61,539 nucleotides of DNA, taken from assembly GCA_903927605.1 (NCBI GenBank), contig CAIYNT010000124.1:1-61539 (forward strand), in the 5' to 3' direction. The translations under genes and the position numbers were made by a program. Numbering within the stretch: position 1 is the stretch's first letter; each line of letters begins with the position of its first letter. Shown piece by piece: positions 1-7,002 of the stretch. This DNA comes from an uncultured Holophagaceae bacterium. GTDB lineage: Bacteria; Acidobacteriota; Holophagae; Holophagales; Holophagaceae. The notes beneath the pieces were generated by a model. The model saw only the letters and a list, made by a program, of their open reading frames with translations, ran no database searches and was not told where the DNA came from.

Positions 1-1203
1 CACGCCGAGGGCGCGGCCCACGCCGAAGAGCACGGTGTAGAAGTCGTACTCGGTGAGGCCGTAGTACCACTGGATCACGCCGCTCTGCGCGTCGACATTG
101 GGCCAGGGGTTCTTGGTCTTGCCGTGCTCGGTGAGCACGCCGGGGGCCACCTTGTAGATCATGTTGACGACCTTGAAGAGCGGATCGTTGGGCAGGTGCT
201 TGAGGCAGAACTCCATCTGGGCGACGTAGCGAGGGTCTGTCTTGCGCAGCACGGCGTGGCCGTAGCCTGGGATGACGTGGCCGCTGTTCAGCGTGTCCCA
301 CAGGGCCTTCTTGACGTTCTCCTCGGTGGGCTCGGCGCCGCCGAGCTTCTCCTTGAATTCCTTGATCCAGTCCAGCACTTCCTGGTTGGCCAGCCCGTGG
401 AGGGGGCCCGCCAGGCCGTTGAGGCCGGCGCTGAAGCTGTAGTAGGCGTCGGACAGGGCCGAGGCCACCAGGTGGGTGGCATGGGCGCTGACGTTGCCGC
501 TCTCATGGTCGCTGTGGAGGATGAAGTACATCCGGGCCACGTCGTCGTAGGGTTTGGCGATGCCCATCATGTGGGCGAAGTTGGCGCCCATGTCGAGGGC
601 TGGATTCGAGGCGATGATGTTGCCGTTCTTGTACTTCAGACGGTAGATGTAGGCCGCGATGTGGGGCAGGCAGGCCACGATGTTGGAGGAATCCTCATAC
701 ATTGGATCCCAGTAGTCGACCTTCTTCATGTCGTGATACTTTGCCGCGAACTGGCTCTCCTTCTGCATGGCCAGGATGGCCGCAGACAGCATCGCCATGG
801 GGTGGCTGTCCTTGGGCATGGCCTTGAGCACGTCGTACACGTAGGCAGGGACCTTGGCGCGGCTCTTGAACTCGGCCACCACCTCATCGACTTCAGCCTG
901 GGTGGGGATCTCGCCCGTCAGCAGGAAGTACCAGAAAGACTCCACGGTGGGGTACTCGCTGCCCGGAGCCTTCGGCAGGGCGGCGAAGGTCTCGGGGATG
1001 TTCATCCCACGGAAGCGGATGCCTTCAACAGGATCCAGGTAGGAGATGTCGGTCACGAGCGTGCGCACGTCGCGCGCGCCGCCGATGCACTGGTCAATGG
1101 ACACTTCATCGATGATGACCTTGCCGTGTTCCTTGATAAGGGCGGTGGTGCGGGGGCGGTGCTCCTGGATCTTCTCCAGCAGGCGAGACTTCAAGCGGGA
1201 CAT
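1..1203 (-). CDS. gltA: Citrate (Si)-synthase, C-terminus cut by window edge
   Basis: Condenses acetyl-CoA with oxaloacetate to citrate, the TCA entry step in the cytoplasm. 401 residues are present with no stop before the window edge. The sequence is of the eukaryotic/mitochondrial type rather than the hexameric E. coli type. Active-site landmarks are in order: the LHSDHESGNVSAH stretch near residue 225, GPLHGLANQE near 265, GYGHAVLRKTDPR near 312 (second catalytic His) and PNVDAQSG near 370 (catalytic Asp). The ATG at 1203 has a GGAG ribosome site just upstream. It diverges from the gene at 1375. Si-type citrate synthases are known in Geobacter and some Acidobacteriota, and that family knowledge supports the call. 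Confidence 0.95.
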   Translation of the reverse strand, partial: MSRLKSRLLEKIQEHRPRTTALIKEHGKVIIDEVSIDQCIGGARDVRTLVTDISYLDPVEGIRFRGMNIPETFAALPKAPGSEYPTVESFWYFLLTGEIPTQAEVDEVVAEFKSRAKVPAYVYDVLKAMPKDSHPMAMLSAAILAMQKESQFAAKYHDMKKVDYWDPMYEDSSNIVACLPHIAAYIYRLKYKNGNIIASNPALDMGANFAHMMGIAKPYDDVARMYFILHSDHESGNVSAHATHLVASALSDAYYSFSAGLNGLAGPLHGLANQEVLDWIKEFKEKLGGAEPTEENVKKALWDTLNSGHVIPGYGHAVLRKTDPRYVAQMEFCLKHLPNDPLFKVVNMIYKVAPGVLTEHGKTKNPWPNVDAQSGVIQWYYGLTEYDFYTVLFGVGRALGV

Positions 1204-1374
1204 GGGTGACTCCATGAAAGATGGTTGAGGGGTGGTGCGTGGAAGGATCGGGGCTGGATCATCATACGGGCATCATCTATCAAACGACCACTATTCTTTA
1301 ATGACCATTGGGGAATTTATCGAGACAGGACCAACCGGGAAAGCAGATTATGGATGTAACGATCAGGAGGTGCC

Positions 1375-2337
1375 GTGACCTGCGTCAATCTGTGGGTGTT
1401 GGGAATCGCAATGGTCGCCACCGGACTGGTGGCTCAGGAAACGCCCCGGCCCAATCGGGTGGCCTGGTTCGAGGGCTTTCCTGAACCCTTGCCCGAGGGG
1501 GTCAACGAACTCGCGATCGAAGCCACGAGCCAGATGCTCCGGCCTGATCTTGAGCGCAGCTCCGATGGGCGAACCTTCGCCCGGCTGGATGGCGAGGAGT
1601 GGCAGCTGGTGGGCGACTGGGCTACCAAAGTCGGGTCCTCTCGGATTAACGTCCGGGCCCGGCTGGCGTCCAGGTCCGGTGGCATTGCGGACCAAGCCAT
1701 GTGGAACTGGCACCAAATCTTCAACCTGCCCCAGGGTGGACGGGAGGCTGCCCCGAAGAACCGGCTCGCCTACCACCTCGAGCGGGATGGCCGGGTGATC
1801 GGGGATCTGTCCCATTCCGGCCTGGCACTCATGGATCTGGATGTGGCCTGGATCAGGCCCTTCGGCACATCCGACGAGGGCGGACGGTTCGGCGGATCGA
1901 TCCAATTGCCCACAGGCAAGCAGTCAGATTTCTCGGGTAGTGGGGGCACCGATGGCATGGTGGGGGCGGCCCTGTGGCGGACTTATGGTCGCTGGCGGCT
2001 TTTCGGGCAGGCTGAGCGGGTCTGGCTGGGGCTCCCAGAGAACAGCCCCTTGCGAACGGTCATGGATAAGACCTCCTTCAGCCGCACCTGGGCCAGCCTC
2101 GACTGGCTGGGAGAGGGGCCGGGATTGATCTCCGGCCTCGGGATCGAAGTCAGCCTGGCTTACGCCGGATCTCCCTACCGAACCGGCCTCTCACGCCTCG
2201 ATCGGGCCGGTTGGCAGCAGCACTGGACCTTCCGGCACACGCGGTTGCCCCGGTGGCGCTTTGGCTTCAGCGAGGAGGCCGGCACCTTCGTCGCTCCGGA
2301 TATCACCGCCTTCGTGGCCTACCGCTTAGGTGAATGA
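1375..2337 (+). CDS. DUF3187-like exported protein
   Basis: 320 residues starting at GTG, with an AGGAGG ribosome site 4-5 bases upstream. The N-terminus is a short hydrophobic signal (VLGIAMVATGLVAQ) with a likely cleavage after VAQ. The middle carries the glycine-rich LPTGKQSDFSGSGGTDG stretch that I associate with DUF3187 proteins. The rest has alternating aromatic/polar residues ending in a hydrophobic Tyr-rich tail (TAFVAYRLGE), as in outer-membrane beta-barrels. An outer-membrane or periplasmic location is inferred and the function is unknown. The lysS promoter overlaps its last codons, so it is probably a separate unit. Confidence 0.7.
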   Translation: MTCVNLWVLGIAMVATGLVAQETPRPNRVAWFEGFPEPLPEGVNELAIEATSQMLRPDLERSSDGRTFARLDGEEWQLVGDWATKVGSSRINVRARLASRSGGIADQAMWNWHQIFNLPQGGREAAPKNRLAYHLERDGRVIGDLSHSGLALMDLDVAWIRPFGTSDEGGRFGGSIQLPTGKQSDFSGSGGTDGMVGAALWRTYGRWRLFGQAERVWLGLPENSPLRTVMDKTSFSRTWASLDWLGEGPGLISGLGIEVSLAYAGSPYRTGLSRLDRAGWQQHWTFRHTRLPRWRFGFSEEAGTFVAPDITAFVAYRLGE

Positions 2338-2354
2338 GCCGCCTCAGCTAAACT
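2326..2354 (+). promoter_or_regulatory. Probable sigma-70 promoter for lysS
   Basis: TTAGGT (2326-2331), 17 bases, then TAAACT (2349-2354), with the lysS ATG 24 bases further on. The -35 box overlaps the end of the preceding gene. The same TAAACT -10 box occurs before rplI and before the cyclase gene at 50622. Confidence 0.4.
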
Positions 2355-2377
2355 AGACGGTTCGTGCCGGAGTCTCC

Positions 2378-3889
2378 ATGCAGCCCAACCAGTACCGCGA
2401 TGTGCGCCTCGAGAAACTCGAGAAGCTGAAGGCCTTGGGCCTGGATGTCTGGCCGCGGAAGGCGATACGCACCCATGGGATTGCGCAGCTGACGGCGGCC
2501 TACGTCGATGCCGAGGCCTGGCCCAATGAAAGGCTGGAGGGTCTGGGCCTCACGGTGTCCGTCATGGGCCGAGTGCTCACCATCCGCGAGATGGGGAAAA
2601 GCGTCTTCGCCCATCTCACGGAGAATGGCGAGAAGATCCAGGCCTTCTTCCGCATGAATGATCTGGCTGAGCCCGGCTGGGACATCCTCAAGCTCCTGGA
2701 CATGGGCGATTTCATCAGCATCACCGGTCCGCTCATGCGCACCAAGACCGGGGAGCTGAGCGTCCGAGTGAAGGAGATCCAGTTCCTCAGCAAAGCCCTG
2801 CTGCCCCTGCCCGAGAAGTGGCATGGACTGCAGGACAAGGAACAGCGCTACCGCCAGCGGTATCTGGACCTCATCTCCAATGGCGATGTGCTCAGGACCT
2901 TCCAGACCCGCTCGCGCATCGTGAGTGCGGTGCGGCGCTTCATGGAGGCGCAGGGCTATCTCGAAGTCGAAACGCCCATGATGCAGCCCATCCCCGGGGG
3001 TGCCACGGCCCGGCCGTTCACCACGCACCACAACGCCCTGGACATGGACCTCTACCTTCGCATCGCGCCGGAGCTGTACCTTAAGCGGCTCATCGTGGGG
3101 GGCTTCGAGAAGGTCTTCGAGATCAACCGCAACTTCCGCAATGAAGGCCTCAGCGTCCGCCACAACCCCGAATTCACCATGATGGAAATGTACGAGGCTG
3201 GCAGTGACCTGCGCGACATGATGGCCCTCACGGAGGCCCTGCTGTCCACGGTCGCGAGGGAGGTGATGGGTTCTGAACAGTTGCCATGGGGTGAGCAGTC
3301 GATTTCCTATGCCCCGTCCTTCCAGCGTTTCACTCTGAAGGATGCCATTGCGAAATACGGCGCCATCGACCGTCACCAGCTGGAGGATGGTGCCAGTGTG
3401 CGCACCCTGGCCAGGGCCATCCACATCGAGGATGTGGATAAAAAGACCGTAGGTACCCTGCTAGGTGATCTCTTTGAGCATCACGCGGAGAAGCAGCTCA
3501 TTCAGCCCACCTTCATCACGGACTACCCCATCGAGTTGTCCCCCCTCACCAAGACCCTGGAAGGCGACGATCGCTTCGTGGACCGCTTCGAGTTGTTCAT
3601 CGGCGGCATGGAGATCGCCAACGCCTACTCCGAACTCAATGACCCCGTCGACCAGATGGGACGGTTCCAGGCCCAGATGGACGAGCGCGAAGCTGGCAAT
3701 GACGAGGCCATGCTCCTCGACCAGGACTTCATCACCAGCCTGGAACACGGCTTCCCGCCCTGCGGCGGCGAAGGCATCGGCATTGATCGCCTCGTCATGC
3801 TGCTGACCAACAGCCAGAGCATCCGCGACGTCATCCTGTTCCCGCTCATGCGCCCGATGAAGTCGTCGGAATCTGAAGAAAAGGAATAA
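2378..3889 (+). CDS. lysS: Lysyl-tRNA synthetase, class II
   Basis: Charges tRNA-Lys with lysine in the cytoplasm. 503 residues is normal for bacterial LysS. An N-terminal OB-fold anticodon-binding region (about 55-150) precedes a class II catalytic core. Motif 2 is visible at about 249-273 (FRNEGLSVRHNPEF, then TMMEMYEA) and motif 3 near the C-terminus (CGGEGIGIDRLVMLL). PIPGGATARPFTTHHNALD is the typical LysRS active-site strand. Its own promoter lies just upstream, and a family A inverted repeat follows its stop. Confidence 0.97.
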   Translation: MQPNQYRDVRLEKLEKLKALGLDVWPRKAIRTHGIAQLTAAYVDAEAWPNERLEGLGLTVSVMGRVLTIREMGKSVFAHLTENGEKIQAFFRMNDLAEPGWDILKLLDMGDFISITGPLMRTKTGELSVRVKEIQFLSKALLPLPEKWHGLQDKEQRYRQRYLDLISNGDVLRTFQTRSRIVSAVRRFMEAQGYLEVETPMMQPIPGGATARPFTTHHNALDMDLYLRIAPELYLKRLIVGGFEKVFEINRNFRNEGLSVRHNPEFTMMEMYEAGSDLRDMMALTEALLSTVAREVMGSEQLPWGEQSISYAPSFQRFTLKDAIAKYGAIDRHQLEDGASVRTLARAIHIEDVDKKTVGTLLGDLFEHHAEKQLIQPTFITDYPIELSPLTKTLEGDDRFVDRFELFIGGMEIANAYSELNDPVDQMGRFQAQMDEREAGNDEAMLLDQDFITSLEHGFPPCGGEGIGIDRLVMLLTNSQSIRDVILFPLMRPMKSSESEEKE

Positions 3890-3894
3890 CTTTT

Positions 3895-3966
3895 AACCAC
3901 GAAGACAGGAAGACCACGAAAACTGATCTCGAAATTTTTTCTTCATGGTCTTCCCGTCTTCGTGGT
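3895..3966. repeat. Dispersed inverted repeat, family A copy 1
   Basis: The left arm AACCACGAAGACAGGAAGAC continues through CACGAA to 3920, and the right arm at 3942-3966 is its near-perfect reverse complement. The loop includes AAAACTGATCTCGAAATT. A second copy with the same arms and nearly the same loop lies at 13091-13204. It immediately follows lysS and could fold as a long hairpin that also serves as a terminator. Confidence 0.85.
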
Positions 3967-4050
3967 GAATCCTTGGCGCCCTGATGGTCGATGTGACGGA
4001 ATCTGGCTTGACCCACTGCCATACTGGAACCCGCGATCTTTGGAGGCCCC

Positions 4051-5178
4051 ATGCCCGTCCCGATGCTTGAACTCGCGCCGCAGAATGCCGCCGTGAAGGC
4101 CAAGGTGCTGGAGGGGCTCTCGGGCCTCATCGACCGCTCGTCCTTCATCCTGGGCGAGAATGTGAAGGGTCTGGAAGCCGAGATCTCCGCCCACGCTGGC
4201 GCGGCCCATGCTGTCGCCATGTCCAGCGGCACGGACGCGCTGCTGGCGGCCCTCATGGCCCTTGGCATCGGCCAGGGAGATGAAGTGATCGTCCCCTCTT
4301 TCACCTTCTTCGCCTCGGCGGGCGTCGTTTCGCGCCTGGGGGCGAAGCCTGTCTTCATCGACCTCGAGCCCGCCACCTTCAACGCCACCGGTGCCCTGGT
4401 AGAAGCGGCCATTACACCGCACACCAAGGCCATCATGCCCGTCCATCTCTTCGGCCAGCTGGCCGACATGCCCGGCATCATGGCCGTGGCAGCGAAACAT
4501 GGGATCCCTGTGCTTGAGGACGCCTGCCAGAGCCTGGGTGCCAAGGGCTGGGGCAAATCCGCGGGTCAGTTCGGTGACATGACCGCCTACAGTTTCTACC
4601 CCACCAAGAACCTCGGTGCATTCGGCGATGCAGGCATGACCGCCATCCGGGACGATGCTGCCCTGGCTGCGCGGGTCCGCCGCATCCGTGTGCATGGCAT
4701 GGAGCCCGTCTACATGCACCACGAGGTGGGCATGAATGGGCGCATGGATGAATTCCAGGCCCTGGTGCTGCGGGCCAAGCTGCCCATGCTGGATGGCTGG
4801 CACGAGGGTCGCCGAAGGCATGCCGCCTGGTACCTGGGGCGCATGAAGGATCTGACGACCGACGAGGTGGTGCTGCCTCAGGAAGTGGTGCCCGAGGGGC
4901 GCCACATCTACAACCAGTTCACCCTCCGCGTGAAGGGCGGCAAGCGTGATGCATTGCAGGCCCACCTGAAGGAGCGGGGCATCGGTAGTGCCATCTACTA
5001 CCCCATCTGCCTCCACGAACAGCCCTGCTTCAAAGATCTCGGTTACAGGCAAGGTCAGTTCCCCGAATCCGAGCGGGCCGCCAAGGAAGTGCTCAGTCTG
5101 CCGGTCTATCCCGAGATGACCGAGGCCATGCGCGAGGAAGTGGCCACGGCGATCCTGGGGTTCTTCGGGAAGAAGTGA
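4051..5178 (+). CDS. DegT/DnrJ/EryC1/StrS family PLP aminotransferase
   Basis: Probably transfers an amino group to a keto-sugar nucleotide in cell-envelope polysaccharide synthesis (family knowledge; the substrate is not readable here). 375 residues, full length. Family landmarks: SSGTDALLAALMALG near residue 55 (PLP phosphate site), PSFTFFASAGVV, VLEDACQSLGA (Asp contacting the PLP ring) and SFYPTKNLGAFGDAG with the PLP Schiff-base lysine at residue 186. The C-terminal part has the typical NQFTLRV and YYPICLHEQPCF segments. A GGAGG ribosome site precedes the ATG. There are no other sugar-nucleotide genes nearby, so the pathway cannot be assigned. Confidence 0.9.
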   Translation: MPVPMLELAPQNAAVKAKVLEGLSGLIDRSSFILGENVKGLEAEISAHAGAAHAVAMSSGTDALLAALMALGIGQGDEVIVPSFTFFASAGVVSRLGAKPVFIDLEPATFNATGALVEAAITPHTKAIMPVHLFGQLADMPGIMAVAAKHGIPVLEDACQSLGAKGWGKSAGQFGDMTAYSFYPTKNLGAFGDAGMTAIRDDAALAARVRRIRVHGMEPVYMHHEVGMNGRMDEFQALVLRAKLPMLDGWHEGRRRHAAWYLGRMKDLTTDEVVLPQEVVPEGRHIYNQFTLRVKGGKRDALQAHLKERGIGSAIYYPICLHEQPCFKDLGYRQGQFPESERAAKEVLSLPVYPEMTEAMREEVATAILGFFGKK

Positions 5179-5186
5179 CGCGGGGC

Positions 5187-5567
5187 TTACTTGGCCTGGG
5201 CCACGTTGGCTGCAGTCACCCAAGTATCCAGGGCCTTCTGGGCCTCGTCATCCATGCCCAGGAACTGGACGCCGATCCCTACCATCTCCATGGGGTCCGC
5301 CGCGGGGCGGCCACCCAAGACATAGGATACGGCTGCGATGATGGGGGCCTTGGGCAGTTCCGGGTGCAGCAGCACCAGATTCTCCAGTACGATCCCCCGC
5401 TCGAAGAGCCGGGCGTCCCGGGCGCCGACCATGGCGAAGCAGCCCCCGACGCTCAGATTGGTGATGCGCACGTCCTGGTAGGCGTGTCCCTTCAACGTGA
5501 AGGCTATGCCGAACTCCGGCCCGACGATGATGCGTCGGGTATCGCGTCGATCAGCGTAGGTGCTCAT
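5187..5567 (-). CDS. PilZ domain protein
   Basis: A single PilZ domain of 126 residues, predicted to bind cyclic di-GMP. Both diagnostic motifs are present: the arginine motif near the N-terminus (RRDTRR, fitting RxxxR) and NLSVGGC, fitting (D/N)xSxxG. The remainder is the expected beta-rich barrel ending in GIGVQFLGMDDEA. There is no output domain, so it probably acts as a stand-alone c-di-GMP adaptor. It is convergent with the DegT gene, only 8 bases away. Confidence 0.85.
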   Translation of the reverse strand: MSTYADRRDTRRIIVGPEFGIAFTLKGHAYQDVRITNLSVGGCFAMVGARDARLFERGIVLENLVLLHPELPKAPIIAAVSYVLGGRPAADPMEMVGIGVQFLGMDDEAQKALDTWVTAANVAQAK

Positions 5568-5595
5568 TCAGGCTCCGCGGAATGGAAATCCTTAC

Positions 5596-5624
5596 TTGGG
5601 TATCGGCCGCTCCTGGGCTAAACT
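5596..5624 (+). promoter_or_regulatory. Sigma-70 promoter for rplI
   Basis: TTGGGT (5596-5601), a spacer of exactly 17 bases, then TAAACT (5619-5624). Transcription would start near 5631 and give a 5' leader of about 144 bases before the rplI ATG. It lies between the divergent PilZ gene and rplI. Confidence 0.55.
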
Positions 5625-5684
5625 GGATTTTCTGATCGGCCTGAACCCATCGGGGGACAGGGCTGGCCCCAAAGGCCTGACCCT

Positions 5685-5703
5685 GACGGCGCAGGACGCC
5701 GTC
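5685..5703 (+). other. Hairpin in the rplI leader
   Basis: GACGGCG, a five-base CAGGA loop, then CGCCGTC: a perfect 7 bp stem in the predicted leader of rplI. No T-run follows, so it does not look like a terminator. It might take part in translational control, but this is only a structural observation. Confidence 0.35.
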
Positions 5704-5774
5704 TCACCCACGCGGGGACAACGCGAACATCTGGCGCTGGCCGACCCCAATCCATCATCCTCCCTGGAGACCCC

Positions 5775-6227
5775 ATGGAAATCCTCCTGATCGAAAACGT
5801 GACCCATCTGGGTGTTCGCGGCGATGTCGTGAACGTCAAGGATGGCTACGCCCGCAACTTCCTTCTGCCCCGCAAGATGGCCCTGCCCGTCACCGCCGGC
5901 AACAAGCGGCAGATTGAGCTGGAGAAGGTGCGCGCCGAGAAGCTCCGCGCCAAGGAACTGGCCGATGCCAAGAGCCTGGCGGAGAAGCTGGAAGCCATCA
6001 GCCTGGCCGTGGCCAAGAAGGCCGGCGAGAATGGCCACCTCTTCGGGTCCGTCACCAATGCGGATGTGGCCGAACTCTTCAAGGCCAAGGGTTTCACCCT
6101 CGACCGCCGCGACATCACCGTGCCCCATATCAAGGACGCCGGCGCCTACACCGTGGATGTGCGCCTCTACAGTGGTGTGCATGCCAAGGTCAGCCTGGAA
6201 GTCAGTGCCACCGCGGCCGCAGAGTAG
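5775..6227 (+). CDS. rplI: 50S ribosomal protein L9
   Basis: Structural protein of the large ribosomal subunit that binds 23S rRNA. 150 residues, normal length. The N-terminal signature is intact: MEILLIENVTHLGVRGDVV, then VKDGYARNFLLPRKMA. A long charged connecting helix follows (about 45-75), then the C-terminal domain ending in YSGVHAKVSLEV. rpsF, ssb and rpsR, which flank rplI in many bacteria, are not here. An HU gene follows 111 bases downstream. Confidence 0.97.
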   Translation: MEILLIENVTHLGVRGDVVNVKDGYARNFLLPRKMALPVTAGNKRQIELEKVRAEKLRAKELADAKSLAEKLEAISLAVAKKAGENGHLFGSVTNADVAELFKAKGFTLDRRDITVPHIKDAGAYTVDVRLYSGVHAKVSLEVSATAAAE

Positions 6228-6338
6228 GCCCAGACCCATTCCCTTTCCCATGTGGCCGGTCCCCGCGGGGGTTGCCGGTCCAGCCGGGACTCGCCCTCCT
6301 GTGGGAGTCCCGCCCACCCCATTCCAAGGAGTCCATCC

Positions 6339-6638
6339 ATGGCCAAGACCTCATCCAAACCAGACACCCTCGGCATCGCCGAACTCGCCGCCAATCTCGC
6401 AGAAGCCCAGGACCTGTCCAAGGCCCGCGCCAAGTCCATCCTGGACGGCGTCCGTGACCACATCGTCGAGACGCTCCTCGCCGGCAACCGCGTCAACCTC
6501 TATGGTCTCGGCACCTTCGAAGTACGCGCCACCAAGGAGAAGATGGGTCGCAACCCCAAGACCGGCGAAAGCATCAAGATCCCCGCCGGCCGGAAGGTGG
6601 TCTTCAAGACCGCGAAGGGCCTCAAGGATCAGATGTAA
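6339..6638 (+). CDS. HU family DNA-binding protein
   Basis: Small histone-like nucleoid protein that bends DNA as a dimer. 99 residues from the ATG at 6339, which has an AAGGA ribosome site; an in-frame upstream extension to 6252 lacks HU character. The helical dimer region (about 10-50) is followed by the HU signature: LYGLGTFEVRATKEKMGRNP, then KTGESIKIPAGRKVVF. It ends TAKGLKDQM. A hairpin terminator follows at 6660. A fragment of a second HU gene sits 180 bases downstream. Confidence 0.93.
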   Translation: MAKTSSKPDTLGIAELAANLAEAQDLSKARAKSILDGVRDHIVETLLAGNRVNLYGLGTFEVRATKEKMGRNPKTGESIKIPAGRKVVFKTAKGLKDQM

Positions 6639-6659
6639 GGAATACCAGGGTACGACACA

Positions 6660-6683
6660 GATGGCCGCCATCTGGCGGCCATC
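6660..6683 (+). terminator. Hairpin terminator of the HU gene
   Basis: GATGGCCGCC, loop ATCT, GGCGGCCATC: a 10-11 bp near-perfect stem 21 bases after the HU stop, followed by GTCGTTT. The short T-run makes it a plausible intrinsic terminator. Confidence 0.7.
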
Positions 6684-6769
6684 GTCGTTTATGGGAAGAC
6701 CACCTTGCGGCCTTGCAAAGTCGTCTTCACCATCCGACCGCAGCCAAAGGCGTAGGGAGGATAGGACGG

Positions 6770-6815
6770 AATCGGCGAAGCCGATTGCAGCCCGAAGGGC
6801 GAGGCGCGGAGCGCC
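6770..6815. repeat. Cluster of three GNA-triloop hairpins
   Basis: Three consecutive perfect hairpins, each with a GNA triloop: AATCGGC-GAA-GCCGATT (6770-6786), GCCC-GAA-GGGC (6790-6800) and GGCGC-GGA-GCGCC (6803-6815). They abut the HU relic at 6818. The arrangement resembles REP-type repetitive extragenic palindromes. A related GAA-triloop hairpin is nested inside the family A repeat at 13125-13143. Confidence 0.6.
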
Positions 6816-6817
6816 GA

Positions 6818-6853
6818 GTCAAGACAGCCAAAGGGCTCAAGGATCAAATGTAA
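6818..6853 (+). pseudogene. Relic: 3' end of a second HU gene
   Basis: In frame this reads VKTAKGLKDQM followed by TAA, matching the last residues and stop of the intact HU gene (FKTAKGLKDQM). Over the 10 shared codons there are five silent base changes and no amino-acid change, so it is not a fresh copy. No HU-like sequence precedes it; the triloop hairpin cluster takes its place. It is followed at 6892 by its own terminator-like hairpin. Best read as the remnant of a diverged HU paralogue whose 5' part has been lost. Confidence 0.65.
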
Positions 6854-6891
6854 GGATCGCCCTCAGCTGTGAACCTGCGGTTCGCAGTTAA

Positions 6892-6919
6892 CCACAGGCC
6901 GCCTTAAGGCGGCCTGTGG
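6892..6919 (+). terminator. Perfect 12 bp hairpin after the HU relic
   Basis: CCACAGGCCGCC, loop TTAA, GGCGGCCTGTGG. The stem is perfect but has no clear T-run after it. It probably served as the terminator of the lost HU paralogue and now shields the downstream flavoprotein gene. Confidence 0.65.
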
Positions 6920-7002
6920 CATGTAGCAACCTCTAGAATTCCTTGGACGCGGATCCCATCAGGTGCTTGACTTAGTCCACTTTCCAGGACAACGGGGGCC
7001 CC

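Larger units (their letters stand above)
6639..7002. other. Gene-free interval after HU
   Basis: 364 bases between the HU gene and the flavoprotein gene. It contains the HU terminator, a stretch (6690-6765) in which I see no coding signal, the triloop hairpins, the HU relic and a second terminator. The promoter of the flavoprotein gene should lie between about 6920 and 6990, but I cannot place it convincingly. Confidence 0.6.
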
